Shown here: positions 35,262 to 48,309 of the stretch, piece by piece
How the letters are laid out: each line of letters opens with the position of its first letter
How positions within the stretch are numbered: position 1 is the first letter of the stretch
DNA from: Neurospora tetraspora
Taxonomy: Eukaryota > Ascomycota > Sordariomycetes > Sordariales > Sordariaceae
Reading direction: 5' to 3'
Assembly: GCF_033439725.1 (NCBI RefSeq)
Contig: NW_026944383.1
Coordinates: forward strand, 1,178,001 to 1,242,000
DNA length: 64,000 nt
The notes under the pieces: model-generated
What the model saw: only the letters and a program-made list of their open reading frames with translations
Databases searched by the model: none
What the model was told of the DNA's origin: nothing
Translations under genes and position numbers: made by a program

Positions 35262-35352
35262 GGGATTGTAGTATAGTGGTCAGTACTTCACGTTGTGGTC
35301 AAATTCGACACAACGGATCCGTGAGGACCCCGGTTCGATTCCGGGCAATCCC
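35262..35352 (+). tRNA. tRNA-His (GTG) with a 20-base intron
   Basis: The acceptor arms GGGATTG and CAATCCC pair perfectly. The D-arm region reads TAGTATAGTGGTCAG and the T-arm CCCCGGTTCGATTCCGGG. The anticodon stem pairs TCACG with CGTGA. Anticodon GTG is at 35295-35297, and an intron of about 20 bases (35299-35318) lies one base 3' of it, the canonical position. A T-rich tract follows directly, suiting polymerase III termination. Confidence 0.95.
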
Positions 35353-35915
35353 AATTTTTTTTCTATTTCTTTTTCTCGGCAGCCTTGCCGGCTGGCCGTC
35401 GTCAGTCATGTATGTATGACCTTTTAATATCTTTTGTCATGAATTTATCATTCGTGTAGCAGCTGTTTGACTCGTTGACTGTGTCGTCATATGGAACTAA
35501 AGGGTGGAAGTTTTTTGTGAGGTGTGATGCGTGATGTTATAGTTCCCCATCGAAACATGCAAATACGTTAAAAAGATATGCCAACAGAGAAGATTGATAA
35601 ATGTTCGTTGAATGAACTGGTGCTTGCTTGCCCGCGGTTTGTCTCTACAGGTTGTCCATAAAACTGAACAAAATGCCGGTAACTTTGGTAGATGTACATC
35701 GGGCAGGAATGAAGAAGTGACCCCCAGAGAAGTATGGAGAATACGAAAGCGTTGGTTGGGACTACTGGTAAGAAAAGGCCTGCTTGGATTAAAGGAAAGA
35801 AATGACAGTTGGGGACCAATGACCGGTCAGGTCCCAAGGTCCCTGGAAAGTTTTTGATGTTTGTATGCTTCAATGTCTCCAAAAACATCCAGGTGACAGC
35901 CGCCAGCTAGTTGCC
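35353..35915. other. Intergenic region between tRNA-His and the C2H2 regulator
   Basis: Starts with T-runs that probably terminate the tRNA. No protein gene is supported. Confidence 0.5.
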
Positions 35916-37386
35916 TCACATACCGAACCCAGTGTTGGCATAATTCATACTCGACCATCCTCCCGCAGCGCCATAGCTCCGTGTTTCCGAACCGCTGGTG
36001 AAGCAAGTGTTATGCTGTATGATGTTGCTCTGGGCGATTTGCATCCGCCCCTTTTTCTTGTCGCCCACACGGTGGAACGTCATTTGTGGCTGCTCCTCCG
36101 TCAGACCCAGCGGCTGGTCGGTGTAGCCAGGGCTAGCAGGCGGCGGCGGCGACGCCACAGCTACTGATAAATGGGACGGCAACGGAGGGGGCGGTCCATC
36201 AAGACGAAAAGGCGGATTCTCTCCTGGCATCAGAGGTAGAGAACAGGCTGGGGCGCTCTGCCTTCTCGAGAGCGTTATCTGCCCAGGCCGGAGGAAATGC
36301 AATACCCTCGGCGGCGCTTCCGTCGAGACCTGAGTCGTCATTGATGCAGGCAAAGGTTGATAGTGATGGCCCAGAGATTCTTCAGAGTGCCAGGCAGGTT
36401 CTGTAAACATCGGAATGGAGCAAGTCGGTTGCTGGTCGATAGGCGACAAGATGTAGTGTGGTGGGGGAGCAGACTCCCCTGGGGAATAGCCCTCGGCTGA
36501 GCTCATGTGTATTCCCGGGGCGAAGGTGCCTGTGTTGTCTATTCCTGCTCCAAGTTGCGAAGACGAGAATGTTGCAATGGGGTCGTGGGGTTGGAACTGA
36601 AATTCTAGCTGTGAAGAAGGGGTCATGTTGACAGTATCAGGAGATAACGACGCGGCCGTCAACGAGTGATAACTCGATGTATCATCGGATGAATTCATCG
36701 TGGCTGAGGTGCTTGAAGACGTCGTATAGACTGTTTGATCTAAGGGCAATATAACGGCTGGCGTTGCATCGAGATGGTTTTGGTTCGTGACTGTCGTCCT
36801 ACAGCGCCGTAGGTGCTCGTCAAACGATGGCTTCTTCACGTATCTGCGGTTGTTAGTTACCAGATACGGAATACTGGCCAAAGTCTCTGCATGACTTACG
36901 TTTTGCTGCAATACGGGCAAGAGAATCTCTCTGCTCCTATATTATGGACACCCTTTTCGTGATTCTTCAGAGCTTGGAACTACTTTCATCAGCACTCAAC
37001 ATGATCCAGCCACCCGATGGACTCACTGTCATAAAAACTTCCTGGCACGGCTTACTCCTGCATCTAAGAGTGCCTGCCCTTCGCCACATGGTCAACTCTT
37101 CGTTGACTTGTGCGAGTTTCTTCCTCAACTCTGCCGCTTCCGTTTCCTTGTTGATCATTTGCAAACGTTTGATTTCCTCGTACTGTTGTTGATTGGTCGC
37201 CAACAGGGACGCGATGGCATTTCCAGTCTGTTCGAAGGCTTCCCTAAAGGTCTCTATGCTTGAATATTGTTCAGGTCGGGAATAGTGTTGAATGCCGAGG
37301 GCAGAGTCATGGAGTGTAGAGAGAAGCTGTTTGAAGCGCAGCCCATCGGATTGTTCCCTGTTGAGGGATAAAGGGAGATACGCCAT
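35916..37386 (-). CDS. C2H2 zinc-finger protein, putative transcription factor
   Basis: Exons 37027-37386, 36900-36979 and 35916-36843 join in frame to 455 residues from the ATG at 37386. An N-terminal helical region (about residues 60-105) has coiled-coil character (EEIKRLQMINKETEAAELRK). Two zinc fingers follow. Finger 1 is CRSKPC with histidines in LKNHEKGVH. Finger 2 is FSCPYCSKTYVKKPSFDEHL, then RRC, so its last ligand is cysteine (C2HC). The remaining 300 residues are Ser/Pro/Gln-rich without a known domain. Both introns interrupt the finger region and each join restores it. The start is uncertain: the same frame stays open upstream to about 37623, so an extra 5' exon is possible. Regulatory role is inferred from the fingers; targets are unknown. 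Confidence 0.75.
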
Positions 37387-40300
37387 CTGCTCGACGGTTA
37401 GATATGATGGAAGTTTGATAAGAGAGTGTGGGAACACACCTCCGTATCGGTATGGTGCGGTCCAGATTGAACGTCCATGACGCCAGAGAGATGAGTTGTA
37501 CTTGTGGTGAGGTTTTTTGGCTCTCTGCCGAGCTTGATGAACAGTGACAAGACAAAAGTAATTCAAAACGAAAAAGAACAGGTGACCTGTAGACCGGGCT
37601 GAATACGGACACGGATTTTTCATGCTTGCTATTCACGATGGAGAGTGATGGAAGAGTTCAAGACCCATCTCAGTACACAGTGGCCCCCGCCACTGGGAGT
37701 ATTTTGGTCCCGGTCGTGGTCGAGGTTGGCTCTTAGGGCGTAGGCCTGGGTCTGGCAGATCTTGCTCGGTTCGACAGCCCCCTTTCGCGCATGTTGGCTT
37801 GTGCGTACCATGTATGAAAGTTGAAGCAGGCTATCGCCCGCTCGGGACGGGATCTTTGAGTGAGGTTTTGGTCGCCGAAGTGCCGCTGCGGGTCTTGGAA
37901 TTCAGGTTGCTATTGCCCATATTAAGCCCTGGGAGTTCGGCGACCCCTTCACTCCCTTATACGAAGGGGTACCCTTGATGCATAGTCACTCGCTTGCGGC
38001 AGGGTGGAGGGACGACAAGGTGCCGTATTGCCATGTCTTGAGCAAGGTTGAGGTGCGTTTGAAAGCATGAAGTTGGACCTACTCACTGGTCTGAGCCAGT
38101 TAGAAAGAGCGCTGATGTGACAGCCCAAGGGGGCGTTCTTGTGCGCGATCTGGTGGGAAGGATTGGCACGGGGCGCATACGATTTGCTGCCGCTCTGATG
38201 TCTGATACCCTGAGGAGCCACCATACTCTGTCGGCGTACCTCCCCTACGTCTTGATAAGATGCCGTTGGCACACCAAGCTCCGAGTGAGTGGGCTGGCCA
38301 ACCCATCACGGCAACCTCTTCGACAGTAGTGTATCTTGGCAGACAGAAAGTTGACAATCAAGACATGACATCCTTGACCTCACATCATGACTGCTAATCC
38401 CAAACGGTAAAGTGGTAGACTGCCTTGAATTACCAACAAATGGCAGGCGTGACCCATCACAAAGGCGACTCGACGAGGCGTACCAGATGGTATGGGGGCT
38501 GGCGGCGTTGGAGCCGTAGTAAACTCGATGATTGGCGGAGACGAACAAAACACACTGCCTCGGTTGGTCACGACATTGCGCCATTCGTTGAATGCCAGTA
38601 TCGGGACTGCATGGCCGCATTACCATATTACATGGAGTTGGCACCCTCTGTTGTTGTTCACTGCCAAGTGTCACCGGGAAAAGAGTGGAGTAGTGGACAT
38701 GGAACAGCGACAGGAGCTGGGTAGAATTCTGCTTTTGAATTAGCGTTTGAATGATCCAGGACAATGGCACAGCATTAGCTCTTCCGAAGATCCGACGTAA
38801 CTTGAGCGAGTGTCCAGCCATGTGTACTGAAGTTGGAAAGATGGACACGGGTTCAGCATATCCCTGGAACACAAAAAAGGGGTTCATTGTTGCCGCGCCA
38901 CCTTGGATCGAATAGTGCAAGATGGAACCCCCGAAGCCAACACCAGATCGATCCAAGATAAGGTAACAGTGCCGTCAATGGCACAGTGTTAGAGATTTGG
39001 CAATAACACGACCGGCTGGTTGGGGACATGCTGATGGCTCGGAGGTTGCAAAGGCAATGTTCTGGAAGAAAGGGAGAACGAGCGGGAGGAATTATGTGCT
39101 CAAAGGTCGTACGACACACACGTCTAGCTTTTTGCCTTGATGGGCTGAGTCTGAGACCTTCGTTAGCGCATACGTCTTGGACAGAGGCCAACAGGAAGGC
39201 CCGGATTTGCCACGAATTGGCGGGCGTTGAAGGTTTCTCAATGTCAGGAAGATTTCGGCACCGAGATTTTCATAGGTTCGAGACTGGAGGTTGCTGCTTC
39301 GAATCCGGGAAGAGTAACCGAATCAGGGTCGATTGACCGTGATGGGCGTTTTTGAGGGTCTTGGACTTTTCGGGGTCGGCTGGGATAACCGAAGGGATCA
39401 ATTGATCTGGCTAAAGTGCTGCAACCACTGGGGCCGTTCCAAGATTGCAAGACTTGGGCATCCGTGCAAACTGAGACGCCCGTGAACTGTGCTATCTAGG
39501 AACCGGGTTGAGAGCTGGAATGGAGGGTGGTGTCGATCCGATGCTTAGATTCAGAATGTAGGATCCTATCGGATTTGTAAGGTTATTGGAAGCCAGCCCA
39601 GTCAGCACGCACGTGTAAGAGAAGCTGCCGAGCGTATGGTGCGGATGATGATGTCGCTGGCAGTTCGAAGGGGAGAAGAGAAGAGAGCGGGAAAAGAGCG
39701 GGAAGTCGTCGACGGCAAACTCGAGAAGACGACGTTGCGCGGGTTGATTACGAAACCGAGCAATACGGAGCCACCGTTCATCCAGGGACGTGGGTTATGA
39801 GCTAGCCTTTATGCCTATTTGCTGCTAAGTAGCAAGTGTCTCAGCAGCGGGCAAATCTCCATCACGCGCTAACTCAAAGGGCTCTGCTTAATGAAAGAGG
39901 TGCTGATATCACGTTACAAGCCCTATGAAAGAAGCTGCCGATACAACGGCGCCTTGAAGTTCCTGGTAAACACTATGTAATCCCAACGATAGACACACAT
40001 CACCTTGATATTGGCGGGCTGATGTGCTCTCCAGGGACCTGGCTCTGACACATGGACTACTACGCCGCTATACGATTTCTGAGTTATCGAGTCTTTTCCC
40101 CGCGATACGAAAGCCTGCAGGTGACCCTTTCCCCCAGTGGGTTGTTGAGCTGCAGTTGGCCATGGCCCATGAAGCCTTGCTTAGAGGAGGATAGTTCGTC
40201 AACTTACGGACGGCTAATCCGAGGGCATACTAGCCATGCACTCGGTGCAATGTGTTGAACACCGAATAATTACCAAGCTCGATTTACATGGTGTATTACA

Positions 40301-40457
40301 CAATCGCTCTCAAACGTCAAATCCGATATCTCACCACAATGCAGATGACAAATAAAGAAAGATGGCAAAAAAAAAAAAAAAAAAGAAACTAGGACGGGAA
40401 TAAGTCCGCATACGATAAAGAATGGCAAAAAAGATATGGAAAAAACTTATCGTAACT
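37387..40457. other. About 3 kb with no convincing gene
   Basis: The longest open frame is on the minus strand at 38306-38956. It has no recognisable domain, an odd composition rich in Cys, Ser and His, and no supporting splice structure. The rest is featureless apart from short A-runs next to the tRNA-Glu gene (about 40370-40386). Confidence 0.45.
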
Positions 40458-40547
40458 CGGATACCGGGAGTCGAACCCGGGGCTGTTGAGAGAGCAGTCA
40501 CTTCTGAGAAGTGAGAGTCAACGATGTTACCGCTACACCATACCCGA
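40458..40547 (-). tRNA. tRNA-Glu (CTC) with a 20-base intron
   Basis: The acceptor strands TCGGGTA and TATCCGA pair with one G-T wobble. The D-arm reads GGTGTAGCGGTAACATC and the T-arm CCCGGGTTCGACTCCCGG, both typical of eukaryotic tRNA-Glu. The anticodon stem pairs GTTGA with TCAAC. Anticodon CTC lies at 40513-40515. An intron of about 20 bases (40492-40511) sits one base after it. Confidence 0.93.
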
Positions 40548-43500
40548 TGAGGATGGTTCCGATGATTGGATGATTGTGGAGCGTGGAACTTGGCATTAAG
40601 AATGCAAAAACCACAACGATAGGTAGGGAAGTGCAAACTGTTGCAACGCGGGACGTGAAGAAAGATTGAACGAACACTCGGTGCTTTTCAGCGTACAATG
40701 AGATGTTACGAGCGAAAAATATAGTGACGTAAATTTTGGGCTTTGCAGCATTTAGTCTTCACAAATCTTTCTTTGGACTGCTAAAGTAGGTACCCTCGTA
40801 CCCAATGGATCTTTCGAGCATTCAACTATCCGCTGTTCTGACGGATAGCATTAACAGAAAGTCCTTCATAGCTAGCAGGTAAGGAGAACACAATCGCGGC
40901 GCATGTCCTATATCGCCGTTCGCATTCAAAAGGCTGTTCTTTCTACGGAACTCGTTAGTTTCATCAAACGAAGGTCAGGCCTATTGATGTGATCTTTGGG
41001 GTGCCGGATCACTGTCTAATAGTATAACCGTGGCCAAAAATAACCGTTCATCTCAGAAAATCATTCCAGGGCAATCTAATCAATGAGCCTCGAGACAGTA
41101 GGTATGCTTTAAGAAGAAGCTGGAGATTCATTGTACTACATTGAGAGGTGAAAAGACTCCCGTTTTGGGAAGAGAAGATGAACGATGCGAGAGATTCTCG
41201 CTCCTGCCGTCGGACGCAGATGCCATGACTCAGCGTGTGGGATCAGAGCAGGACCGAGGATCTCCCGCATCAATGGAAGAAGGAAGGTTAGAAAGGTGCA
41301 ATGGGAGAAGGAAGAAGGCACGAGCAGAGAAGCAGGGGATAGAAGTCAAACTGACAAAATCCCGTCAACTCCCCGCCTTTCCCAACTTCAACCTTCTCGC
41401 CATCAACAACAACGGCGACGACCATCGCATTCTCAGGTGCGGCCACATCCCCATTTTAATGCATCAGCTAACTTCTACTCCTGAAAATAGTAGGTTCGGC
41501 TCGATTGACCCGGAGAGAGCAATGACCAGAGCGACAGCTACAAAGTGGTGGTGCGGTCATTCCTTCTTTGCAAGCCGGGCATGACGGTTAAAATTGCGAC
41601 TTCGTCATACTAATCTCCGCGTAATCATCAAAGCCATTACAAGGGTCTTTCGTTCAGCCGCTGAACGATCTGAGCGCTTCAACGTCAAGTGTCGTCCTGA
41701 ATCAGGCCCAGTGGCAGTGAAACTGCCAAGCTGCTGCTCATCCGCCCCTTGACGAGAACGACGCGCAATCAGCGACAACCGGCATGATCAAATTTAGTGA
41801 TATTTGCCCGAATATCGTCATCGCTATTCAGAAGATTTTCCGTCGACCGGTACATGCTGGCTCGTACAGGTGTGCATGATCCATTCATCAAGGTCGTTGG
41901 TTCCGCGTATCCATATCCTTAACGAGGCGGTGATGAACCAGGTTTCCATCCTTTCTTGGCGGTAGTGTCGCAGCAAAGTTTGCGCCAGACGAACTTGCCA
42001 AGAACTGTATCCTCTTCTGGCCTTCCTGACGCGGTAGGCACATCACTTGAGAAATCTGAGATAATGCAATGCAGCACACAGACAGACCCAGATCTCTCCC
42101 GTCTCGGTAGGTCTTTATGTTTTCTCTCAGAACCGGTTCAGCTGTTCAGATGGAAAACAGAACAGAACCGGGACAAGGTCGGGTCTTAGACATCTGGGCT
42201 ATTCTTCGGATCTTTGAAGGGGGGTCATGACCAGGACCCCATCTTAGGCGTGAAGCTTAGCTCTCGGTACTTCCCACCCCTGGACTGCCACTATGTGCCA
42301 GTTGACGTACGTATTCCTTTCGCTTCCACCGCCTCCCCTCCGCTCCCTCACAAGCGTCTCGCCAAGACGGATTGACAGCAATGCCCAGACAAAAGACGCG
42401 CGTCAAAAAAGGGTTGAGCTAGGGTAAGGTATCTTGGCGTTTGTAGATCCCGCAGCTGCTTTCTCCGTCTTCCCTTTCCTTTCGTTCTTCCCGCGGTTCT
42501 CCCGTCTCGGCAGGCAGTAGAGAGACGGAGCCACGGAGCCACGAAGAAAAAAAAAGAGTGGAAAGGTCTCGATCGCGAATCGAACAGGGGACGTTGAGCA
42601 ACTGGAAGGGAGTAGAAGAGCCCTATTTTTTGCGTAGCCGGAAGACGCCAGCTACAACATACTATCCCAGAGGGGCCCGCTCAGTGGATTATCACTTGTA
42701 CTTTTTTGTAGTGTGACGAGGCCAACGTACGCGGGCATGTGCCCCTGGGCGTAACCCTGGTGGATTCCAGCAAAGCTGCGCACCATACCGCTCGACCACT
42801 GTCCCTTTCCGGGGGTTGTTGCATACCTGCCTCAAAGTTCTGACTTATCAATCCCCCGCTTGAGGTAGGTGTGTGATGTCTTATTTTGACCTAGCTTCAT
42901 CTTGGTCTTAACGTTATACGGAAGAATCCGAACGTCCTGTCTACACAGTAGGAAGCGTCTACTCCATATCCCATCAGTGAGGGGTGTAGATAGAAACGAG
43001 AGGGTCAAGTCCAGCCGAAGAGGTCAGCTTCCGCAGAGCCTCAAGTGGACCAGGGCTGTTTCTTTTTTATCGGCAGATGCCATTGGTTGACCCCCTGTTT
43101 CCTCGGGTTCTTCTGTTTCACCCCCACAACCCGAACATCCCCATTTCGGAAACCCCCATTCTGCCATTCTCCGTCTTCCAGATCTCCTCGAGCAAGGGCC
43201 CTGTCCAGGGGGAAGTGGGTTCTGTGTGGAGCCGGGATGACGAATCCCTCCCCAGATACATTACAACTCCGTCAGAAAACTGAAAGGGCCAAGTTGTCAA
43301 GCAAGCATTGAATGAGGATGGGGATCGTTTCCTGTCAAACCAACCCAGCCCTTCCAGCTATTTGTGCGTAGCGTGTTTCTTGTTTTCTCTTGCGTCGTGT
43401 CTTTTCAACATCTTATGCAGAGAATATAGCACCTCAATCTATCATTGTCCGGGGTACATGATAATAGCCTGTGTTAAGCAGCGGTTTGCCATAGAGTATG

Positions 43501-44332
43501 TCAGTATAATAAAGGTACCAAGCGGATCAAGCTCCGCTCGCGTCCACCAAGGAACTTACAAGCGAACCGAACGCCATGTTTCCCCTTCTTTCGAATTCAG
43601 GCTATCTTGCCCAAAGCTCCGTGGGTTACGAATTCGGGAAACTCCTCTCCAAGGGCTATGCAAAATCCACGCGTCGGTTTGCGTGGAAGCAATCGTTGCA
43701 ATGTGAATGGGGTCCGTGGCAGTCAGACCCTGTTGCAGTGGTGGGAAGGGAGTGGCGGTAGCGATGAGCTCAACCTCAGACAATGGAGTATCGAAGTTCT
43801 CCAAGTGCGGGAACTCGACAAAGCAAAGCCTCTCCTGCAACCGGTTTTGATAGGACCATCATGTTGCGGCCGAGCATTGGCATAGATATTCTCAGAAGTT
43901 ATCGGCCTTGGCACCAAGGCTCGGCGTCGGCTTGGGAGGTGTGACTTGAGATGTTTCTCCGCCAACAGGAATTCCAGGAAAACAAATGGCATTGGCATTG
44001 CTGCCCTTCCCTCCCACTCCCTCCTAGACTTCCCTGCCCTGGTCGAAGTCGCATTCGTCACCGCAGGGTTATTCGAAAGGGAAGGTCCCATAGCACGCCC
44101 CGACGAGCACACCATGGGTGTATGGTGCTTGGCATGTGGGAGGAGGAGGCTCAAGCTTCCCAGTTCCAGTTGTGAACCTTGCGGTCTGGGTGGATGGATG
44201 CTCGATGCTCGATGCTCGATGAGGCTCCTCCCATTATATATATCAGAGGACTTCCCGCACTGGGGGATTCGATCTTCTGTTCATTATCACCAACAACCGC
44301 CATATCTTGTCCTTCTGATCAGAACCGTCAAG
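40548..44332. other. 3.8 kb intergenic region ending in the intradiol dioxygenase promoter
   Basis: No protein gene is supported. A 147-codon open frame at 41141-41584 has no recognisable content. A-box-like and B-box-like tRNA motifs occur on the minus strand between about 42560 and 42790 but do not fold into a tRNA. A GATGCTCGAT-type direct repeat lies at 44195-44222. A TATA-like TTATATATATC at about 44234-44246 lies some 95 bases before the start at 44333. Confidence 0.45.
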
Positions 44333-45731
44333 ATGCATCTCTCCTCGCTCCTCCTCGGAGCCATCGCCGCTACCGCCGTCTCGGCCCACCCTGGCCATGA
44401 CATCCGTGCCGAGCACGCCGAGCGTCAGGCTATCCTCGACCTTGTCGGCCGCAGCGACTATGGCCGTTGCGCTGACAAGCTCAAGGCCCGTGGCGTTGAG
44501 GCCCGCGCCGTTGCTAGACGCGAGGAGCTCGCCAAGAAGATGATGAAGAAGAGGAACCTCGAGGGTGAGTACCTTATCAATGCTTCAAGACTGGTTGGAC
44601 CCTTCAGAAAACTGACTGACCGCTTCTCATCTCAGCCCGCTCCATCTATGCCCGTGGCACCCACCAGTCCAACTCCACTTTCACTCTTCAGACTCCCGTC
44701 TCTGAGATCTTCGCCAGCACCGACTTCTGCTTCCTCAGCCCCGAGGTCACCGAGGGTCCCTACTACGTCGCTGGCGAGTACATCCGCGAGGACATCACCG
44801 AGGACCAGGCCGGTGTCGACCTTGCTCTCGACCTCCAGGTCTACGATGTCGAGACCTGCGAGCCCGTTCCCAACGTCTACCTTGAGATCTGGCGTACGTT
44901 TTTTTTTTTTTTTTTCCTTTCTCCCCACTTCCCTCCATCATTCACCAGTGTTTGTTCCTACCTTAGGTAGTAGACCCATAAAACTAACTCTCCATGATCC
45001 CAGACTGCAACACCACCGGCGTCTACTCGGGCGTCTCCGCCTCCGGCAACGGCAACAACGGCGACGCCTCCAACCTAAACGCCACCTTCCTGCGCGGCCT
45101 CCAGCAGACCGACGCCGACGGCATCGCCCAATTCGAGACCCTTTTCCCGGGTCACTACACGGGCCGCGCCAACCACATCCACGTCATGGTGCACGTCGAC
45201 CCGACCGTCGTGTTCCCCAACAACACGATCCAGTCCAACACGGCCTCGCACGTCGGTCAGATCTACTTCGACCAGGACCTCATCACCGAAGTCGAGGCCG
45301 AGCCCGTCTACAACACCAACACGCAGCCCCACACCCTGAACGCCGAGGACATGCTCTTCCAGCAAGGGTCGCAGGTCGGTGACCCCGTCGTCAACTACGT
45401 CTACCTCGGCAGCTCCGTGTCTGAGGGTCTGCTCGGCTGGATCGGCTTCGGTATCAACACCACGCTTGCCCGCACCGTTTCGGCTGCTGCTACCCTGTAC
45501 GAGAGCGGCGGCGTTGCGAACCCCAATGCTGGCGGCCCTGGCGGCCCTGGTGGTCCTGGTGGCGGCCCTTCTGGTTTCCCTACTGGCGGATTCCCTAGTG
45601 GTGGATTCCCTACCGGCGTTCGCCCTACTAGTAGCGCGTCTTCTTCGGCCGCTGCCACCGTCGCCCCCAGCGCCAGCGCCAGCGCCAGCGTTTCTGCCCC
45701 GGCTTCGTTGCAATGCCAAGGCTCCGGCTAA
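44333..45731 (+). CDS. Secreted intradiol ring-cleavage dioxygenase
   Basis: An Fe(III) enzyme of the protocatechuate 3,4-dioxygenase/catechol 1,2-dioxygenase superfamily that would open catechol-type aromatic rings, here outside the cell. Exons 44333-44564, 44636-44893 and 45004-45731 give 405 residues without a break. A signal peptide is clear (MHLSSLLLGAIAATAVSA). The catalytic domain has TEGPYYVAGEYIRED with the first tyrosine ligand and GHYTGRANHIHVMVH with the second tyrosine and both histidine ligands. NTASHVGQIYFD follows. The C-terminus is a low-complexity Gly-Pro then Ser-Ala-rich tail (about residues 330-400), typical of surface or secreted fungal proteins. Such enzymes are linked to breakdown of lignin or plant phenolics. 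The substrate cannot be told from sequence. Confidence 0.93.
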
Positions 45732-46552
45732 GAAGAACTAAGTTTGATGACCGTGCTTAGTTGGGCTCAAGGTTGTGATCAGTTATCTTAGGTCAGATAC
45801 CTAGAGTATGGTGTGTGTGTATGACGGAGTACGATGGAGAAGATAGTGTGGTGATTGATGGATGGGACGCTCGTTAAGTTGGATAAGAATCGAATGTGTG
45901 TACAAATCAAACCTATAGACATAGTTAGCCTGAACTCAGCATATCTGCTTGAGCGTTTTCCCGTACCATGGTTAAGAAAGAATGTCTCGTCTGTTTTATT
46001 TATTTGGATGCCCTGAAAGTCATTGGTTGACCGGAGGCCTCAAGTTAGTTCCTAAAGATGTGTGTGCTTTTAAAGGGCAGCGAGCGGAGAGAACATACCG
46101 GCCCGGCAGTCTTGGGAGCCTATATTGAAAGGTTGCCGCTTCAAATGACTTTCCTTACAACTCATCGCTGATCGAACTCTGGTTACGCACCTTGCTTACC
46201 TACTCACGACACCGGGACAGAAGCCCAGCTGTGGTTGAATGTGTCGTATCAATTATCGTATTTATATACAAAGTGCTGAACTAATCAGAACATGCTCGTA
46301 CATCACCAACTCTTCCATCTTCGCTTGCCTTGATATTGCCCTGGCAACAAAGTTTACCAAGCGTCCACCCCTGAAACTCCTGTTTGTTTATTTCCAACCG
46401 CGTTGAACCAAGCTTCAAGATAGTTTGGGATGAAAAAGCCTCCGGCACCCAAACTCGTTGGCGGTATATGACTCGGTAACCAGTGACCAATACCGTGGTT
46501 TCCACTGTGTACAATAGCCCCCCGCCCGTTACCCCAGAAACGCTGAATCCTA
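45732..46552. other. Convergent intergenic region
   Basis: An 821-base spacer between the stop codons of the dioxygenase and PEX16. No gene is supported; the open frame at 46281-46700 on the minus strand mostly overlaps the PEX16 3' flank and shows no domain. Confidence 0.5.
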
Positions 46553-47790
46553 TCAAGGGCTGGTGCTGAAATGATAATTCTCCCACAAGTATTCGTAGTC
46601 CTCCAAAATGCCCCCAATCAAGCTCGGCATCCGTTTCCTCACGCCCTCCACCATCGACTTTGTGATATTTTCGTAGAACGCCCCGCGCATCATCCACCAT
46701 CCCAAAGCCCAGCCTCTACGGCTCCATTCCTCCTTCTCAAGCGGCGTCGTCCGTAGGCTGCGATCCCGCAGCTGCCGAGCGACCAACTCTATCGCCAACC
46801 CAAGCACCCACGGAGTCCAGGCCTTGCGCTTATTCTTGCTGCGAGCCATGGCCACCGCAAATGCCAGTGGTGACAGGATGTGCAGGATTTCAGCAACCTG
46901 CGCCGAGCCTTGTAGCTGGTTGACCAGTTTCGCCGCCGGCTTGATGTCGTCGGCTGTTAGCACCCGCGAAAGGAGGTAGCTGCTGATGTCGCCGGGCGAA
47001 GGTAATGTCGGCAGCGACATGCCGGTGCGAGGCATAGTCCATTCTCCATCCGGTGACGACTGCTGTGGCGACCCTGATGCGCTGGCGTATCCGCTGTCGT
47101 CCCCTTGGAATGCGGATTCCTCGTCGGTCGGCGCTTCGGGCAGAGGCTCGCGCTCGGGCAGAACCGGGGTTATCAGCGGCCGCGACTTTGTTATCCTAAG
47201 CAGAAGAAGCTTGCAAAAGGCCTTGATGGCTTCTATTATGATGACGGCGCGCCACCGGATGCGCTCGCCGCGGCGCTTGGCCGCCATTTCGATTAGGAGC
47301 TCGACATAGTTGACGATCTGCAGAAGATAGGCTACGCGCCGGTAGAGGGGGCTCTTGAGAAACCAGAAGCGGATGTATCGTTTATGCGGAGAGGGCGCGT
47401 TTGCGAGGGACGGCTGAGATAGCTTGGAGGATGCACGGAAGAGTAGGGTATCATGGTAGAGAGAAAGGAGCTGGACGCCGCTGTGGATGGACTCGGAGGC
47501 AATCTCTGCGTCACGGAAACGGCCTGTAGATGACGTTAGGAAGCGGTAAATGATGGTGCGATGCGATGACTGTACGAACCAGGTATAATGTATGTTAGAG
47601 ACCGTAGGGTCGACTCTATTTGTGAGACCTGGTGATTATTCTTGGTGATAAAGTCACCGTACGCGCCCAACCAATTTGTCGACATTGCGCTCTTGACGCC
47701 AGTACCGGTAGTCGATCGCTTTGTTGCTGAGATGGATTGGATCATGGGATTTGGGCTCTTGAACCTAGGGACGTCGGCGGCCGTCGACAT
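46553..47790 (-). CDS. pex16: Peroxin PEX16
   Basis: Peroxisomal membrane-assembly factor that helps insert peroxisomal membrane proteins. Exons 47580-47790 and 46553-47523 join at a conserved point (YIIPG/RFRD) to give 393 residues. Recognisable blocks are the N-terminal WLGAYGDFITKNNHQVSQIE, SGVQLLSLYHDTLLFR, VAYLLQIVNYVELLIEMAAK and the C-terminal region RRGWALGWWMMRGAFYENIT. A Ser/Pro-rich insert lies at about residues 200-240. The gene is intact with one 56-base intron. It lies about 520 bases from the left LTR of the retrotransposon, on the same strand as the peroxisomal alcohol oxidase further right. Confidence 0.9.
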
Positions 47791-48309
47791 TGAGGATTCT
47801 GGACTGTCCTTTTTCGGGTGTTGGTCTCGAGATTAAGGGCGCGACATTGACCGAAGGCCGGAACCGGGATTAAGTGTCGTCGTTATCGTGTCGCAATCGA
47901 TTGTGGACTTGATATCGGGACGGGAGGTTGATGTCGAGCTTCGCAGGGGCGAGCGGATGGGAGCTTGTCGGATGGAAAGCTGGGGGTCCGGTTATGGTGC
48001 GAATATGAAGCCGCTAGACTGGTATGACGAAATTAGATGAATCGATCGATGGATGGGATGCCCTGGATCCAGAATGGAGATGACGCACAAAAATCGGCGG
48101 TAGAGTCGCTGCCTGTCAGTCGGTTACGGGTCGAGGAAGTTCGTCAGAGTGAATGAAAGTGAACGGTCAGTGCGGTGCCGGGTTCAGGTCGCCAGGAGAT
48201 GGTGGATATTCATGGATTTGCTGGGCCTCGGCTCCTCCTGGATGCTGCAGGAAGGCGCCGTGATTGTGGAAAGTGCTGTGGCGCCTCGGGCAGCAAGGGC
48301 CACAGGGCT
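47791..48309. promoter_or_regulatory. PEX16 upstream region, bordered by the LTR insertion
   Basis: A region of about 519 bases from the PEX16 start to the retrotransposon. It shows no coding signal and no clear TATA box. Its last five bases (GGGCT, 48305-48309) are the left copy of the target duplication. The promoter is thus close to RIP-mutated DNA. Confidence 0.5.
48305..48309. repeat. Target-site duplication GGGCT, left copy
   Basis: Directly abuts the TG of the left LTR and equals the five bases after the right LTR. Confidence 0.92.

Noticed and set aside
38306-38956. 216-codon open frame on the minus strand
   Set aside because: No domain, unlikely composition, no splice or promoter support; could arise by chance at this G+C.
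39270-39330. TTCGAATCC resembling a tRNA T-loop
   Set aside because: The flanking bases do not form a T stem and no upstream D-arm is found.
41141-41584. 147-codon open frame
   Set aside because: No recognisable content and no neighbouring exon.
42560-42790. tRNA-like A-box and B-box motifs on the minus strand
   Set aside because: The motifs (GGTCGAGCGGTATGG and GTTCGATTC) are about 200 bases apart and no acceptor, anticodon or T stem can be paired.
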